A stretch of DNA of 64,000 nt, taken from the NCBI GenBank assembly GCA_946902875.1, contig OX336348.1:11123741-11187740 (forward strand). The letters run 5' to 3'. The translations under genes and the position numbers were made by a program. Under the pieces are notes generated by a model. It did no database searches and was not told where the DNA came from. It was given only the letters and a program-made list of their open reading frames with translations. Origin of the DNA: Nematopogon swammerdamellus (Eukaryota; Arthropoda; Insecta; Lepidoptera; Adelidae). This document shows, one piece after another, positions 49,456-61,700 of this stretch. How positions within the stretch are numbered: the first letter of the stretch is position 1; each line of letters begins with the position of its first letter.

Positions 49456-51287
49456 AAAAATGTGTTACTACAAATATGTTGATCGGACTGAATCTTGCAT
49501 AACTGATCGCAAAACTGACTAAAGCTTTTTGGAACTTTGTCAAAGATAAACGTAAAAGTATGAGTACTCTCCCACAACATATGTACTACGGAGACAAAAA
49601 ATCGTCTGATGGCGAGAGCACAGGTGAACTATTCGCTCAGCACTTCTCGTCAGTTTACGTTACAGACACAAACCCTTCTACAGGAATAGCTACAAACATA
49701 ATAGATTTTTCCAATAACTCATTGAATTCAGTTGACATTACCATTGCCACGGTCGTTCAAGCTATAAAAGACCTGGATGAGTCAAAAGGCGCTGGTCCTG
49801 ATAGAATACCACCAATATTTATTAAGAAGTGTGTCAATAGCCTAGCACCTCCCCTGACGACTATTTTCACCAAATCTATCGCATTATCTGCTTTTCCAAC
49901 AGCCTGGAAACAGGCATATATAGTACCTATTCCTAAGAGCGGTAATATACAAGACGTCACAAATTATAGGCCGATTTCATTACTCAGCACCTTTGCAAAA
50001 ATACTTGAAAAACTTTTATGTCCAGCTTTAAATGTTCAAATGAAGCAACTTTTAACTCCTAAACAGCATGGGTTTTTGTCTCAATTGTCCACTACCACTA
50101 ATTTAGTTTGTTACGCTACTACTCTATTCCAGGCTGTCGACAGTGGCCAGCAAGTCGATGTTATATATACAGACTTTAGCAAAGCGTTCGACAAGGTAAA
50201 TCACCAAATATTAATAAATAAACTAAGAGCTTTCGGAATCCATGGTTCTTTATTACTATGGATTCACTCATATCTATCTGGGCGAGTTCAAAAAGTTGTG
50301 TTCGATGAACATGAGTCTCGTTGGTTTGATGTACCTTCTGGAGTCCCACAGGGCTCTCACTTAGGGCCAACTTTATTCCTTGTCTATATAAATGACTTAT
50401 TCAACGTTGTTATTGACTCAGACATTCTACTTTTTGCGGACGACTGTAAGTTTTTGAAAGTAATTAGGTCCTTAAATGATGTTACACTGCTTCAAAAAGA
50501 TATCGATCGCGTTTCGAAATGATGTTTCGATAACAAAATGTTTTTAAATTGCAAAAAATGCCTTCATATTTCCTTTACCCGTAAACGCAACCCTCTTCAA
50601 ACTCAATACTCCATTGACAGCAATATCCTTCAAAATGTCAACACCATACGTGATCTAGGGGTTATTTTTGACTCAAAACTCATGTTTACTGCACATTTAG
50701 ATTCTATTATCAAACGTTCTCTGAAAATGTTGGGATTCATTAAACGCAGCTGCAAATATTTTAAGAACAGTGAATCGAAGATAATCCTTTTCAATGCCCT
50801 GGTCCGCAGCATTTTAGAATATGCTAGTCCAGTTTAGAATCCTTATTACCGAGTGCATGTACAGTGCATCGAGCGAGTTCAAAAACGTTTCATGTACTAC
50901 CTATCCTTTACAGATAAACGCGCTCGTTTGTTGTCCCATTATATCGACAGACTCGGTTTCTATAAGGTCCGCAAACTCGAGCACAGAAGACTAGCATCCG
51001 ACACGATTTTCCTTTTTAAAATTATAAACAATTTACTGAACTGCCCATTTCTTTTAGAAAATATTTATTTCAGCGTCCCTAGGGCAGGCTCAAGACTAAC
51101 AAATTTTATTCCACTTAAAGTTAAAAAACATCGAACCAACCTAGGAAAATTTTCGCCCCTATCCAGAATTTGCCGCAATTATAACACGATTTACCGCACC
51201 CATGTCCTCGATCTAACTGCCTATTCTTCTTTACATTCGTTCAAAATTATCTTAAATAAATGTCTACAAAACCATGATTTTTAAATT
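49456..51287 (+). pseudogene. LINE ORF2, reverse transcriptase and C-terminal region
   Basis: One frame carries the whole domain: IVPIPKSGNIQDVTNYRPIS, LSTFAKILEKLL, QHGFLSQLSTTTNL, VIYTDFSKAFDKVNHQILI, VPSGVPQGSHLGPTLFLVYI and LLFADDCKFLK (intact catalytic FADD). It then continues to a C-terminal region ending FKIILNKCLQNHDF. The enzyme makes cDNA at the nicked target. Two in-frame stops (TGA 50521-50523 and TAG 50836-50838) fall where the family has Trp (K-W-CxxNxMxLN and SPVWNP contexts). The RT core is otherwise intact. It was a CR1/Jockey-group element; the exact clade is not resolved. Confidence 0.88.
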
Positions 51288-51640
51288 TTTTCACTTGCTT
51301 GTTTTGTTTTGTTTGTTTGTTTATTTTTGTCTATTTGGCCTCCAATAGTAATAAAAAATCCTTATTAGTTTACGTTTTAGTTTTAATTTATTCTCCATTC
51401 TCTTTTTGTTGTTAGTTTTAGTTTAGTTTTATATTAGTTATTGCTCACGTTCTATTTTATACTTTCTAACCTCTTTTTTAGCATATGTACTAGCGTAAAT
51501 TTGTACTAACCACGTTGTGTTTGTCCGTAATTGTAGATAGCTTCTAATAATTTGTTAAGAATTTTAAGTAATTGATTGTATGGAGCGATTCTATGTAGAC
51601 ACACCTAAATAAAAAACAAACAAAAAAATAGCACCCCTAA
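51288..51640 (+). other. LINE 3' untranslated region
   Basis: T-rich sequence (TTTGTTTTGTTTGTTTGTTT), then AATTGTAGATAGC and a terminal CACCTAAATAAAAAACAAACAAAAAAA. Confidence 0.65.
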
Positions 51641-51757
51641 GGGTGGGAAATTAATAGATGAACACTTTCACACTAAGGTATTTTCCAATCCGACACTTCC
51701 CGTCAACCGATTTTAATATTATGTGATATTACTAAAAACAGTGAAATAAAAAAACTG

Positions 51758-51955
51758 TTTTAAAAAAACATTGAACCGACTTCAAATTCTAAAAAGTAAT
51801 TAAAAATATTTTGATCTTGAGTAGAAGGCGGTACAAAAGCACACTTGAAAATTTATAGATAGACCGTTTTGTGCTATTGTACCGCCTTCTACTTAAGATC
51901 AAATAATTATTTAATACTTTTTGGGTTTGAAGTCGGTTCAATGTTTTTTAAAAAA
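51758..51955. mobile_element. Palindromic MITE, about 85-bp arms
   Basis: AAACATTGAACCGACTTCAAA, AAGTAATTAAAAATATTTTGATC and AGTAGAAGGCGGTAC are mirrored by GTACCGCCTTCTACTTAAG, GATCAAATAATTATTTAATAC and TTTGAAGTCGGTTCAATG. The spacer is short and there is no coding sequence. Confidence 0.9.
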
Positions 51956-52285
51956 AAAAATTTCTCGCTTGTGATACATGCCTAAGTAGAAATTATAAGT
52001 AGAAAAAAATTATTGCCTAATTTAAAACTTAATCAATAGGAGGATATTTATATTATATTTTCATTTCAACATACTCCCTCGTATTTTCGGGAGTATGCAA
52101 AACTTTTTAAATGTCAGAATTCCACGGATTAAAAATTAAGACATTAGGTGTTTGTTAGTTGCATATAGATGGAGTGTATGTCGCTAATTTGGATTTTTAA
52201 TAACCCAATTTATGTAATTTGTAAGAAAAATTATGAAAAAGCAAAAAATTTAGTAGCTCAATCATTATAAGATAATATCAATTAC
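51956..52285. other. AT-rich, no gene seen
   Basis: AT-rich DNA with a short palindrome ACTCCCTCGTATTTTCGGGAGT (52073-52094). Nothing else recognised. Confidence 0.4.
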
Positions 52286-52520
52286 ATACAATTTGGGCGA
52301 CTATTTTAAGGATTTTTCCTCGGAGGTAGCCCAATCGGCGACAAATCGCCCAATCTAGCAACACTGTACAGACGGACTGATTGACGCTCTCGCTCGAGTC
52401 CAGGGTTGCCAGATTGGGCGATATGTCGCAATTTGGGCTACCTGACGACCGAAATTGCGACTTATTTTACGTATTTTGCGGCTGTCTCAATTTGTGCGAC
52501 ATTGACATATTTTTGTGCGA
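52286..52520. repeat. Dispersed repeat U with inverted relative
   Basis: CAATTTGGGCGACTATTTTAA to CAATCTAGCAACACTGTAC matches 24399-24484. GGTTGCCAGATTGGGCGATA and CGCAATTTGGGCTACC (52403-52445) are its approximate reverse complement, so this may be a small inverted-repeat element. Confidence 0.65.
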
Positions 52521-54240
52521 CTTTTGGGCTACTTTACTACTGACAACATTATTATTAAAAAAGGATCTGGTATTTTTAAATTAATTGAAAATATATTTAT
52601 ATAAAACTATTTCTTCTACAAAAATTATGAATGAATGATTTGTTAAGACTAAAACGTTTACAAACATAATTATGCAATACTAATTAAATAAAATTAACCT
52701 AATCATCACTAATAATAAATCTGTAAGGCATGGTCATGGAGTAAGTTGCTTTGTTTTTTTAAATATTGGGTTTGTAGACTCTGTGTATGATACTAAAACT
52801 AAATTTACGATTTTTAGAAATCATTTCTGTATGTATGTATGTTCCACCATAACTCTTAAACCGATCATCTGAATTCGATGAAACTTCGTACAAGTACATT
52901 TACCTACACAGGACACAGGATAGGCTTAATAAAATTCACTTCCGGTTACGCTAAGATGTGGCTTCCATACAAACCGATATGTTCCGTAGGCGCCATAGTA
53001 CTATAGGTATTTACCGAGCAAGCGGCCGCAATATGATAGAATGGATCTCTGTTCCTCTTTCACGCAAAAACTACTAAACAGATTTTTATGAGCCTTTACA
53101 GTACATCAAAATAACATATAGGCTATAATTTATAAAGACATTGTGTAAATTGGCCCAAATAGGTATATCCATAAATGTCAAGTAGTTAAGTCGGAAAAAA
53201 ATCCTGCCATCTGAGCGCTATCTCGGCATGCGCTGAATAAACCGTTAGAGTTACACGAAGATAATGTATAATGACGTTGTTTCGCTTAAATAGTTCTAAA
53301 AAAAAGTCCGCGACAGCATATATCTACCTTTTATGTGGAAGCCACTATAGCCAAAATAGTGAACCATAAATACATTTAAATTGGATACTTACTGTATTTA
53401 CAATGCACATTTTATAGTAGGTATTTAATTAATCCTTATCAAAATACATACTTTTATCGCTTCTGGTATTTAAGTAGATAAACTTTGGCTTTTACACTAA
53501 GTAATTTAGACAAATAGATTAAAAGTTACGACGATGAGAATGTCTTGATATGGCGTCCTGCGGTGCGGCGCACAGTACAGTATGTATGTATGAATTTCCT
53601 CCATAAAATTTAAGCCGATCATCTAAATTCGATTAAAATTAGTACACGCACATTTAGCTATACGAGACACAGGATAGGCTAAATAAAATTCAGTTCCGGT
53701 TACGCTAATAGGTGGAATATTTTACTTAGTTAGGTATCTAAAGTATTCGATTTATTTTAACTGAAGTTTCTTATTTTAATATCGATAGCTTTTTCCCGCG
53801 GATTCGCTCTCGTGAAATTTGTATTTCAAAAGAAGAAAGTAAGTAACTTAGGCCAGGGCTGGAGGGTGAACTGGATTCAGATAAACAATAAACATTCTCA
53901 AAGAAAGTAAGTAACATACTAAAGGCAAGTATAAACCTAAACGTAAAGAGTATAAACCTTTTCGAAGAAAGTAAGTAACAAAGGGCGAGGCCGAAGGCCG
54001 AGTTGCATTCAGGAAGACTATAAACCTTCTCGAAGAAATTAAGTAATTGAGGGCGAGGGAGGCCGAAGGCCGAGCTGCGTTCAGGAAGACTATAAACCTT
54101 CTTGATGAAAGTAAGTAACTGAGGGCGAAGCCGAAGGCCGAGCTCCGTTCAGTTCAGGAAGACGATAACCTTTTCGATGAAAGTAACAGAGGACGAGGCC
54201 GAAGGCCAAGCTACGTTCAGGAAGACCATAAACCTTCTCC

Positions 54241-54360
54241 AAGGGAAGCACTGACGTGGCACCAAGTTCGTCCGGTGTTATGGGCTGACATCACGGGTGT
54301 TGTAGGTGATGTAGCCAACCCCGTCAGTTTCCATAAAAAAAAATAATAAAAAAAACGTAC
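54241..54360 (+). mobile_element. Family T retroelement tail in minisatellite
   Basis: AAGGGAAGCACTGACGTGGC, GGTGTTATGGGCTGACATCAC and TTTCCATAAAAAAAAATAAT. Inserted between two 68-bp monomers. Confidence 0.8.
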
Positions 54361-55130
54361 GTAACTAAGGGCGTGACCGAAGGCCGGGCTGTATCCTGGA
54401 AGACGCTGACAGTAACTAACTATGGGCGATAGTTACATACTTTCTTCAAGACGGTTTATAGTCTTCCTGAACTCAGCTCGGCCTTCGGCGTCGCCCTCAA
54501 TTGCTTGATTTCTTCGAAAAGGTTTATAGTCTTCCTGAACGCAGCTCGGCCTTCGGCCTCGCCCTCTGTTACTTACTTTCTTCGAAAAGGTTATCGTCTT
54601 CCTGAACGCAGCTCGGCCTTCGGCCTCGCGCTCAGTTACTTACTTTCATCGAGAATGTTTAGTCTTCCTGAACGCAGCTCGGGCTTCGGCTTCGCCCTTA
54701 GTTACTTACTTTCTTCGAGAAGGTTTATGGTCTTCTTGAACGCAGCTCGGCCTTCGGGCTCGCCCTCCGTTACTTACTCTCTTCGAAAAGGTTATCGTCT
54801 CCCTGACCGCAGCTCGGCCTTTGGCGCGCCCTCAGTTACTTACTTTCATTAACAAGGTTTATAGTCTTCCTGAACGCAGCTCGGCCTTCGGCCTCGCCCT
54901 TAGTTACTTACTTTGTTCGAGAAGGTTTATGGTCTTTCCGAAAGCAGCTCGGCCTTCGGCCTCGCCCTCTGTTACTTACTTTCTTCGAATAGGTTATCGT
55001 CTTCCTGAACGCAGCTCGGCCTTCGGCCTCGCCCTCAATTACTTACTTTCTTCGAGAAGGTGTATTGTCGTCCAGAATGCAGCTCAGCCTGAAGCCTCGC
55101 CGTTAGTTACTTACTTTAGTTGAGAAGTTT

Positions 55131-58100
55131 TGATAGATAGATAGATAGAAATACTTTATTGCTCCAAAAAACATTTAACATAAACAAACAATAAGAAATT
55201 TACATGAGGGGCAAAGGCGGACTTATCTCTTACAGGGATTTCTCCCAGTCAACCTTTTGATGTTTGAGAGTCGTATGTTGCGAGATATATGTAGGTAGTA
55301 GCAAAAGACTTGAGTGTGGGAATGTAAAATATAATATAAGGAAAATAGCTATAATATACTATAATATACAGTATACACTACGTATAAGTACATACTAGTT
55401 AATTAAACGTAAAAATTACTATTTACAGATTAAATTAAATACATATGAATTACAATTTATATAATACATAATACCTAAATATATACATACATACTTGTCC
55501 ATTCATAATTAAAGGATTTTTAGCTTTTGATTTCACACTGACGGAGATAGTACAACTTTAAGTGTTTTTTGAATAACGGAAGCGACTTGCAGTGCCGTAT
55601 ACAGTGAGGTAGTAGATTCCACAGCCGAGCTGCGTGCACAGAAAAGGAGTTTGTGTAATATCCAGTTTTATGAGTGGAAATGGCTAAGATATTATCATCA
55701 CTTGACCGAAGCGTTACACCGTGGGAAGATAAGTACTAAAAACGCGAAGATAGTTACTCGGGAGCAGAAGGGTTGTTGATACAAGAATAAAGAAGGCCAA
55801 GAATGTGGGAATTTCTGCGGAGACGGATTGGGAGCCACTTGAGACGTCTGCGGTATTGTGAAACATGGTCGTACTTACGTAAACCGAAAATGAAGCGTAT
55901 ACACATGTTTTGCAGACGCTCAAGTTTGTCCAGGAGTTCCTCAGTAACGTCCAGGCAACACACATCCGCATAATGAAGGATGGGGAGAAGCAGCGGTTGT
56001 GCTACAATTGTCTTTGTGGAGGTCGGAAGAAGGTTCTGCAGCCGCCTCAGGGAGTGCGCCGCAGCATAGACTTTTCGACTGACCTCATTGACCTGAGCCT
56101 GCCAAGATAGCGTATCATCCATAAGAATTCCCAGGTTTTTGACAACCCTAGTATATGGTATGGCAGTACCGTTGTACATAATCTCAGGCAACGAGTCACG
56201 ATCAATCCTCGATAGTAGTCGAAGACTTCCGGCAATCATTGCCTGAGACTTATTTGGATTCACGATGAGTCCAAAGGATCTGGTCCATCCAAAAATGGTG
56301 GCCAGATCAGCATTGATCACATCAATGATTCCAGCAATGCCGTCAATACTACCTGCCAGATATAGTTGTAAGTCTTCGGCATACAAGTGGTAGAGAGAAA
56401 CTAAGAGTTTGGAGACAAAATTAATAAAAATTGCGAAGAGTAGAGGAGATAACACACCACCCTGTGGAACACCAGCAGTTAAATCATTCCATTCAGAAAA
56501 GTCATTGTCAATTCTAACACGTTGCTGGCGACCACGAAGGTATGAGTCAAACCAATCTATTACCTCCGGAGATAAGTTAAGAGACCTCAGCATTTCCACC
56601 ATGATGTCAAAGTCAACTGCATTGAAGGCGTTACTAAAATCAAGTAACACGATAACAGTGAGATCTTTGTTTTCCATACTTAGACGGATATCGTCATTGA
56701 CTTTGACAAGTGCAGTAACAGTACTGTGAGAAGGACGAAATCCAGATTGCATTGGATTCAAAAGGTTGTTTTGAGAAAGGAAGCCAGACAATTGCTGGTG
56801 TACAATGCGTTCCAGGATTTTTGAGAGGACTGGTAGTATTGAGATAGGACGGTACTGACTAAAGGAGACAGGATTGGATGTTTTGGGCAGAGGAATGACA
56901 AAAGCCTTTTTCCAGATGCCAGGGAACGAGCTTGTTACCAGAGAGTGATTGATGATATGGGTGATGATGGGTAACAGCTCGTCCAGTACTGGTGCCAACA
57001 TATCAAGGCTTAAATCGTCATCTCCAACTGCCTTGGTGGAAATGGAGAGAATAATCTTCTTAACTTCACAGTCGGTAACAGGGTTGAAGTCGAAAGGGTT
57101 GAACTCGGGTATCGGCAGCTGTGACAGCTGAAGGAGAGTGTCAGATTTTACCATAGCATCCATGGTAACCGGTGGAGTTGTGAAATGAACATTCAGTGCA
57201 TTCATGTCGAGGTTTGGTTTTGTTGGATTAGCCTGCTTACCGATCCCGAGTGTTTTTAGGTATTTCCAACAATGTGCCGGAGAGCAATTTTCGACATTAG
57301 AGCGTATGTGACATTGTTGAGCATCTCTACACATCCTCGTACACCGATTCCTTAGTAACTTATACTTACTAAGACTGTCAATAGAATTGTCACTTCTGTG
57401 TTTCACTTTCGCACGGTCTCGTCTAGCCATCATGGCTTTGATGTTGTCACTCAGCCAGGGTGCAGGTAAGTGTTTTAGGCGGCACTGACGTATTGGAGCA
57501 TGCACATCAAAGATTTGTGTGATTTTGGCATTAAACTCTTCAACCATCTCATCGATGGAAGAGGCATTAAGGACAGTCGACCAGTCGGCACCGCGAACAT
57601 CCTCCCTAAGAAGCTCCAAGTTTATACCTTTGAAGTTACGCTGCATTAACACCTTCTTTGCTGCCTTCGGAGGCCGAACCTTATAAGACAGGTAGATTAA
57701 GTCGTGGTGTGAGAATCCAGGTGCGGGAAATTGCCCATGTGTACTAACATGAGTCGTGGAAGAAGTTAATATTAGGTCCAGCAAAGAAGGTACGCAGTTT
57801 GGAAAATGGTGGGTAGCGTTCAGCGGAAGAATGTGCATATTGACTGAGGAAATTAGGGACTTGAGCTTTTTGGATCGGTGATCATCTTTCAGAAGACATG
57901 TATTAAAATCACCCATGATGATAGTGTGAGAAAACTGTGGGGAATAGATTTCAAGAAACTGTTCGAAGGAAGAGAAATAGTTTATGTTCATATTTGGACT
58001 GTAATACACACCGAGCAGAACTTTCGTGTGGTGAAGAGATAGCTCAAGAAAAATGAACTCCGGAGATTCGGAGTAAAGAGTGGGAGACTGAGAGATAATG

Positions 58101-58580
58101 GAATAAGCGATATTGCTCCGAAGGTATAAAGCTACACCACCGTAACCTTTACCCGTTCTGTCGTTACGAATAAGGTGAAAACCTGGCAATGAGTAAGAGG
58201 TGGAGGGTAAAGAAGGTTTGAGAAATGTCTCAGAAACGAGAATTGCATGTATATGTTTGCCTGAAAACGTTCTGAGGAGGTCGGGATAATGGGAGGGAAT
58301 ACTCTGCGCATTTATATGCACAAAGTTAAAGTTCCTTAGATGTTGTGAAAAAACTGTACTTAGCTTTTCATCCAAGGGAGAATCGTCAGTGCTGCAGTCA
58401 CTAAAAAATTCTTCCGAAGTAGATGAAATAGAGAAAAAAGAATCATTATCGCCATCTGTTGTGGACATTAGTATACAATATATATATATATATAACCTAT
58501 ATAATATAATAAATTACAATGAATTATGATGATACTAAAACAGATATAAATTTATCGTCAACAGTGCGCTTTCAAACATT
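55131..58580 (-). mobile_element. Jockey/CR1-group LINE, nearly complete ORF2
   Basis: Lies inside the 3' minisatellite of the Helitron at 52706-58675. The minus-strand 3' end is a TCTA-repeat tail (55131-55150); the 5' end is at about 58580. It encodes one long frame with endonuclease and reverse transcriptase. No ORF1 is present: only about 110 AT-rich bases precede the ATG, so the copy is 5'-truncated or the family has a single ORF. A 280-bp truncated relative lies at 48841-49120. Confidence 0.9.
55520..58468 (-). pseudogene. LINE endonuclease/reverse transcriptase with two late stops
   Basis: 904 codons are open from ATG 58468 to a TAA at 55754-55756. The same frame then runs through a TAG (55736-55738) to a final stop at 55520-55522, still encoding NSFSVHAARLWN, the usual end of this group. 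Endonuclease motifs: NFVHINAQSIPSHYPDLL, LVSETFL, YGGVALYLR, MGDFNTC and SHHDLIYL. Reverse transcriptase motifs: FVIPLPKTSNPVSFSQYRPI, SGFRPSHSTVTAL, IVLLDFSNAFNAVD, AGVPQGGVLSPLLFAIF and LYAEDLQLY. The catalytic YADD is YAED (Glu codon at 56375-56377). The altered Asp and the stops make activity unlikely. It acts as target-primed reverse transcription machinery in intact relatives. Confidence 0.9.
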
Positions 58581-58734
58581 TTTATTGTTTACCTAAACGC
58601 AGATCGGCCTTAGTTACTTACTTTCTTCCTTTGAAATACGAATTTCACGCGAGCGAAGCCGCGGGCTAAAGCTAGTAATAAATAAAAAGGGAAAGACAAG
58701 CTGTCAATGTGACAATACAAGATATTTTGGTGCT

Positions 58735-61700
58735 CCTCTACGAAAATTTATTTAAAGGAGGATACAGGCGCCGCCGGGCCTGGGCCGCGCGCGACATCAC
58801 CATCATGTCGCGGTGATGAAGAGAATGTGCAAGTGACTTGCACCCGGCGACCGGCATCGCCCAAAAAAAAACAAGAAATTTCAACATCACAAGACAAAGA
58901 CAGCGGCGGCTATCGGCGGAGTACGGCGACACGGTCGGCGCCACAGCGGGCGAGAAGAGCTGCGAGCCGCGCTGCAGGCCGGGGACACCGTGTTCGGCAT
59001 GCCCCAATCCGCCCCCGCCGCGTGTCAGCGCAGCGGCCAAGCAGCGCATCGGACACCTCGCCCTCCCCGCCCGCACAGGCATCGCCGTGCCGCCGCCACC
59101 TACGCGAACGAGCCGCCACTTCTACACAACCCGCACGCTCTCCATCGACGCCCGCCGAGACATCGCCGGCAGCATCTGGTGATGACGGCGGGCCGACGAC
59201 ACCGTCCCCGTCAGACGACCAACGGCGAGGGCGATGTCCACCACCGGCACGCTTGGGGCCGTCGGGGTCCCGTACCCCACCTACAGCCCCAGCTACCGAT
59301 TGTGTAGTGCGCCGTATACGCTGGACTTGTGAAATAAATATATAAGTCATGACGGCGTACTACAGGGCCACACAGGGAGAGACAATCCGGACAGCTTACC
59401 GACCGAGGCGGCTTTCTGAATTTCAGGCTTTGGAATCAACCATCTCTGTTTCAGCCCAGCGCCTCTCAGATCAAGTACGGCTCATCCTAAACCACCATTT
59501 TGTAGATGACGCCGTGCTTGACCGACTACGCCTTGATGCGCTCCCCCCTGCCACTGCCACCACACCCCCACGCCGAGACGCCGCATGCGCCCCCCGCCGC
59601 CTCCGGCGAGAGCGCGGGGTGCTGCCGCTGTCGCCACCTTTGCCGATATGACAGCGGCGTCCGTGCCGGCACCACCATCTGCCGAGGATGGTGGCGATGT
59701 GATAGGGGGGCACCGTAAGTACCCAGGATAATGAGTTTATGAGGAGGTTATGTAAATAGTTTGTGTTTTCCGTCCAGTTCAGTGTAGCCGACACGACCGA
59801 AGGGAAGCACTGACGTGGCACCAAGTTCACCCGGTGTTATGGGCTGACATCACGGATATTGTAGGTGATGTAGCCAACCGTGTCAGGTTTCATAAAAAAA
59901 AAAAGGACTCTTGAAGAGGCGATTCTGGAGTACCGCTCGGCACCGACTAACGGCAGGCCGCGGATACCGAGGTTGCCCACGAATAAAAACAATCTTATTA
60001 TGGTGATGATCCTGGATTCGTATCTAAAACAATATATCGAGTCTAGTGCAAATCTCGCCTATACTCACTGGATCTTGTACTGTGGGGCGGTGACTGCCTG
60101 TCGCATGGCGCATTTGAAATTCGAGAATATATATAGAGACACACGCGCCAGGCCAACCACCGCTCCCGCGTGGCAGTTACGGATCGAGCGACGTATCGGC
60201 GAGGCCTGGCCTCGCCGATATGGCGCTCGATATCCTCATCGGATAGCTATGCTGCTTCAGGTCCGGAAATACCAGACCGAAAATCATGCGCTTCGTGACG
60301 AAGGCTTTTGGTGGAGCTGTATTAAGCCAGACACAGCCAAACTTCCACGCCTTGGTCACGGAGCGATTAGATGACCTGAAGCAGCGAATTAGCGCGTGGG
60401 CCCAACGTATCCGTCGCTATAGGAAGCGTGTCGACCGTTATCACCAGAATCGTCAATTCCAGAGTGACCAAAGGTGGGTGTACTGGAAGCACCCGAACCA
60501 ACGACCGACAGACACGGTCCGACCGACTAACCAAGAAAATGCATCATTTTGGCAAAACATCTGGTCGGATCCTGTCTGTCACGTAGAGGGTGAATGGATA
60601 AGAGCTGTCGAGCGGGCGTGTCAGTCGATGAACCGATGTCGCCAATAAACATCGGCGAAGATGACGTAGGTTCTGCGATCCGTCAGGTACTGAACTGGAA
60701 ATCACCAGGGCTAGATGGATTGCAGAACTTCTGGTTGAAATGGTTCCGAAGCTGCCACTCCCGCTTGGCAGTTCAATTCCAGGATGCCCTCGAACGTCGG
60801 GTTCTCCCGGAATTCATGACCACTGGTGTCACCCACCTGCTCCATAAATCTGGTAGCACTGCGGAACCCAAAAATTACAGACCTATCACGTGCTTGCCTA
60901 CCATCTACAAGCTCCTGACATACATTCTCACAAACAAAATATCAACTCACATTAAGGACAATAACATCTTGTCCATTGCTCAGAATGGATGTCAGGTTGG
61001 GTCCCGCGGTACTAAGGAGCTACTCCTCATAGATATGACCGTTTGTCAGCAGGTCCGACGCAATCGAAAGAACCTGTCTGCTGTCTGGATAAACTACCGG
61101 AAGGCTTTTGACTCCGTGCCCCATACATGGTTGCTAATGATACTGGAATAATATAAAACTGACACGAACATCTATCAGTTCCTTGGCACATGTATGGGAC
61201 AGTGGAGCACTATCTTTTGTGTTCCGGGTGGTGGGCGGATTCCGGTTGCAGACGACCGGATTCCCATACGGCGGGGGATCTTCCAGGGAGACATTCTGAG
61301 TCCGCTTTGGTTTTGTCTGCCTCTGAACCCTCTTAGCACTCTGCTGGAGGACTCAGGGCTGGGCTACTGTCTTCGAAGAGGAGGTACTCGAATATCGCAC
61401 CTATTTTATATGGATGACATCAAACTGTTTGCCAGGTCGGACACCGAACTAATGTCGATGATGAAGATAGCCGAAGGCTTCAGCAACATCATTGCAGAGG
61501 AGTTCGGCTTGGAGAAGTGTGGGACCATCCATGTCGAACGTGGTGTAGTCATGGGCTCCGGCGGCATACAGTTGTCGGAGTCCGTGAATGTTCGGGCTCT
61601 CTCCGTAGACGAAATTTATAAATACCTGGGAATATCGGAGGCTCTCAACATACGGGATAAGGACATGAAACAACAGTTAAGGAACAATTTTTCTGCCGTC

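Larger units (their letters stand above)
36030..51640 (+). mobile_element. CR1/Jockey-group LINE opened by nested insertions
   Basis: A non-LTR retrotransposon whose parts lie in order on one strand: 5' untranslated DNA, ORF1 (PHD finger, coiled coil, FP25K-like end), ORF2 (APE endonuclease, reverse transcriptase) and a 3' untranslated region ending TAAATAAAAAACAAACAAAAAAA. Five later insertions separate them (37518-37651, 37667-39320, 39501-41146, 41475-47744, about 48511-49452). Without them about 5.3 kb remains, a normal length. Two in-frame stops in ORF2 show further decay. Confidence 0.85.
52706..58675 (+). mobile_element. Composite Helitron interrupted by a LINE
   Basis: 5' end A|TCACTAATAATAAATCTG (52706). 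The tip, GC-poor body and transition (GATAGCTTTTTCCCGCGG-like at 53785) precede 68-bp monomers (53830-54410) that invert at about 54425 and continue to 55130. The 3' end resumes at about 58581 (TTTATTGTTTACCTAAACGC) and finishes GCGAAGCCGCGGGC-TAAAG-CTAG|T (58672-58675). It lacks the 135-bp MITE of the other units, giving an empty site at 53620-53640. Non-coding; about 2.5 kb without the LINE. Confidence 0.88.

Noticed and set aside
58827..59345. 172-codon Ser/Pro/Arg-rich protein as a host gene
   Set aside because: Very G+C-rich with long frames on both strands; it directly precedes the R4-like LINE and is better read as its 5' part.
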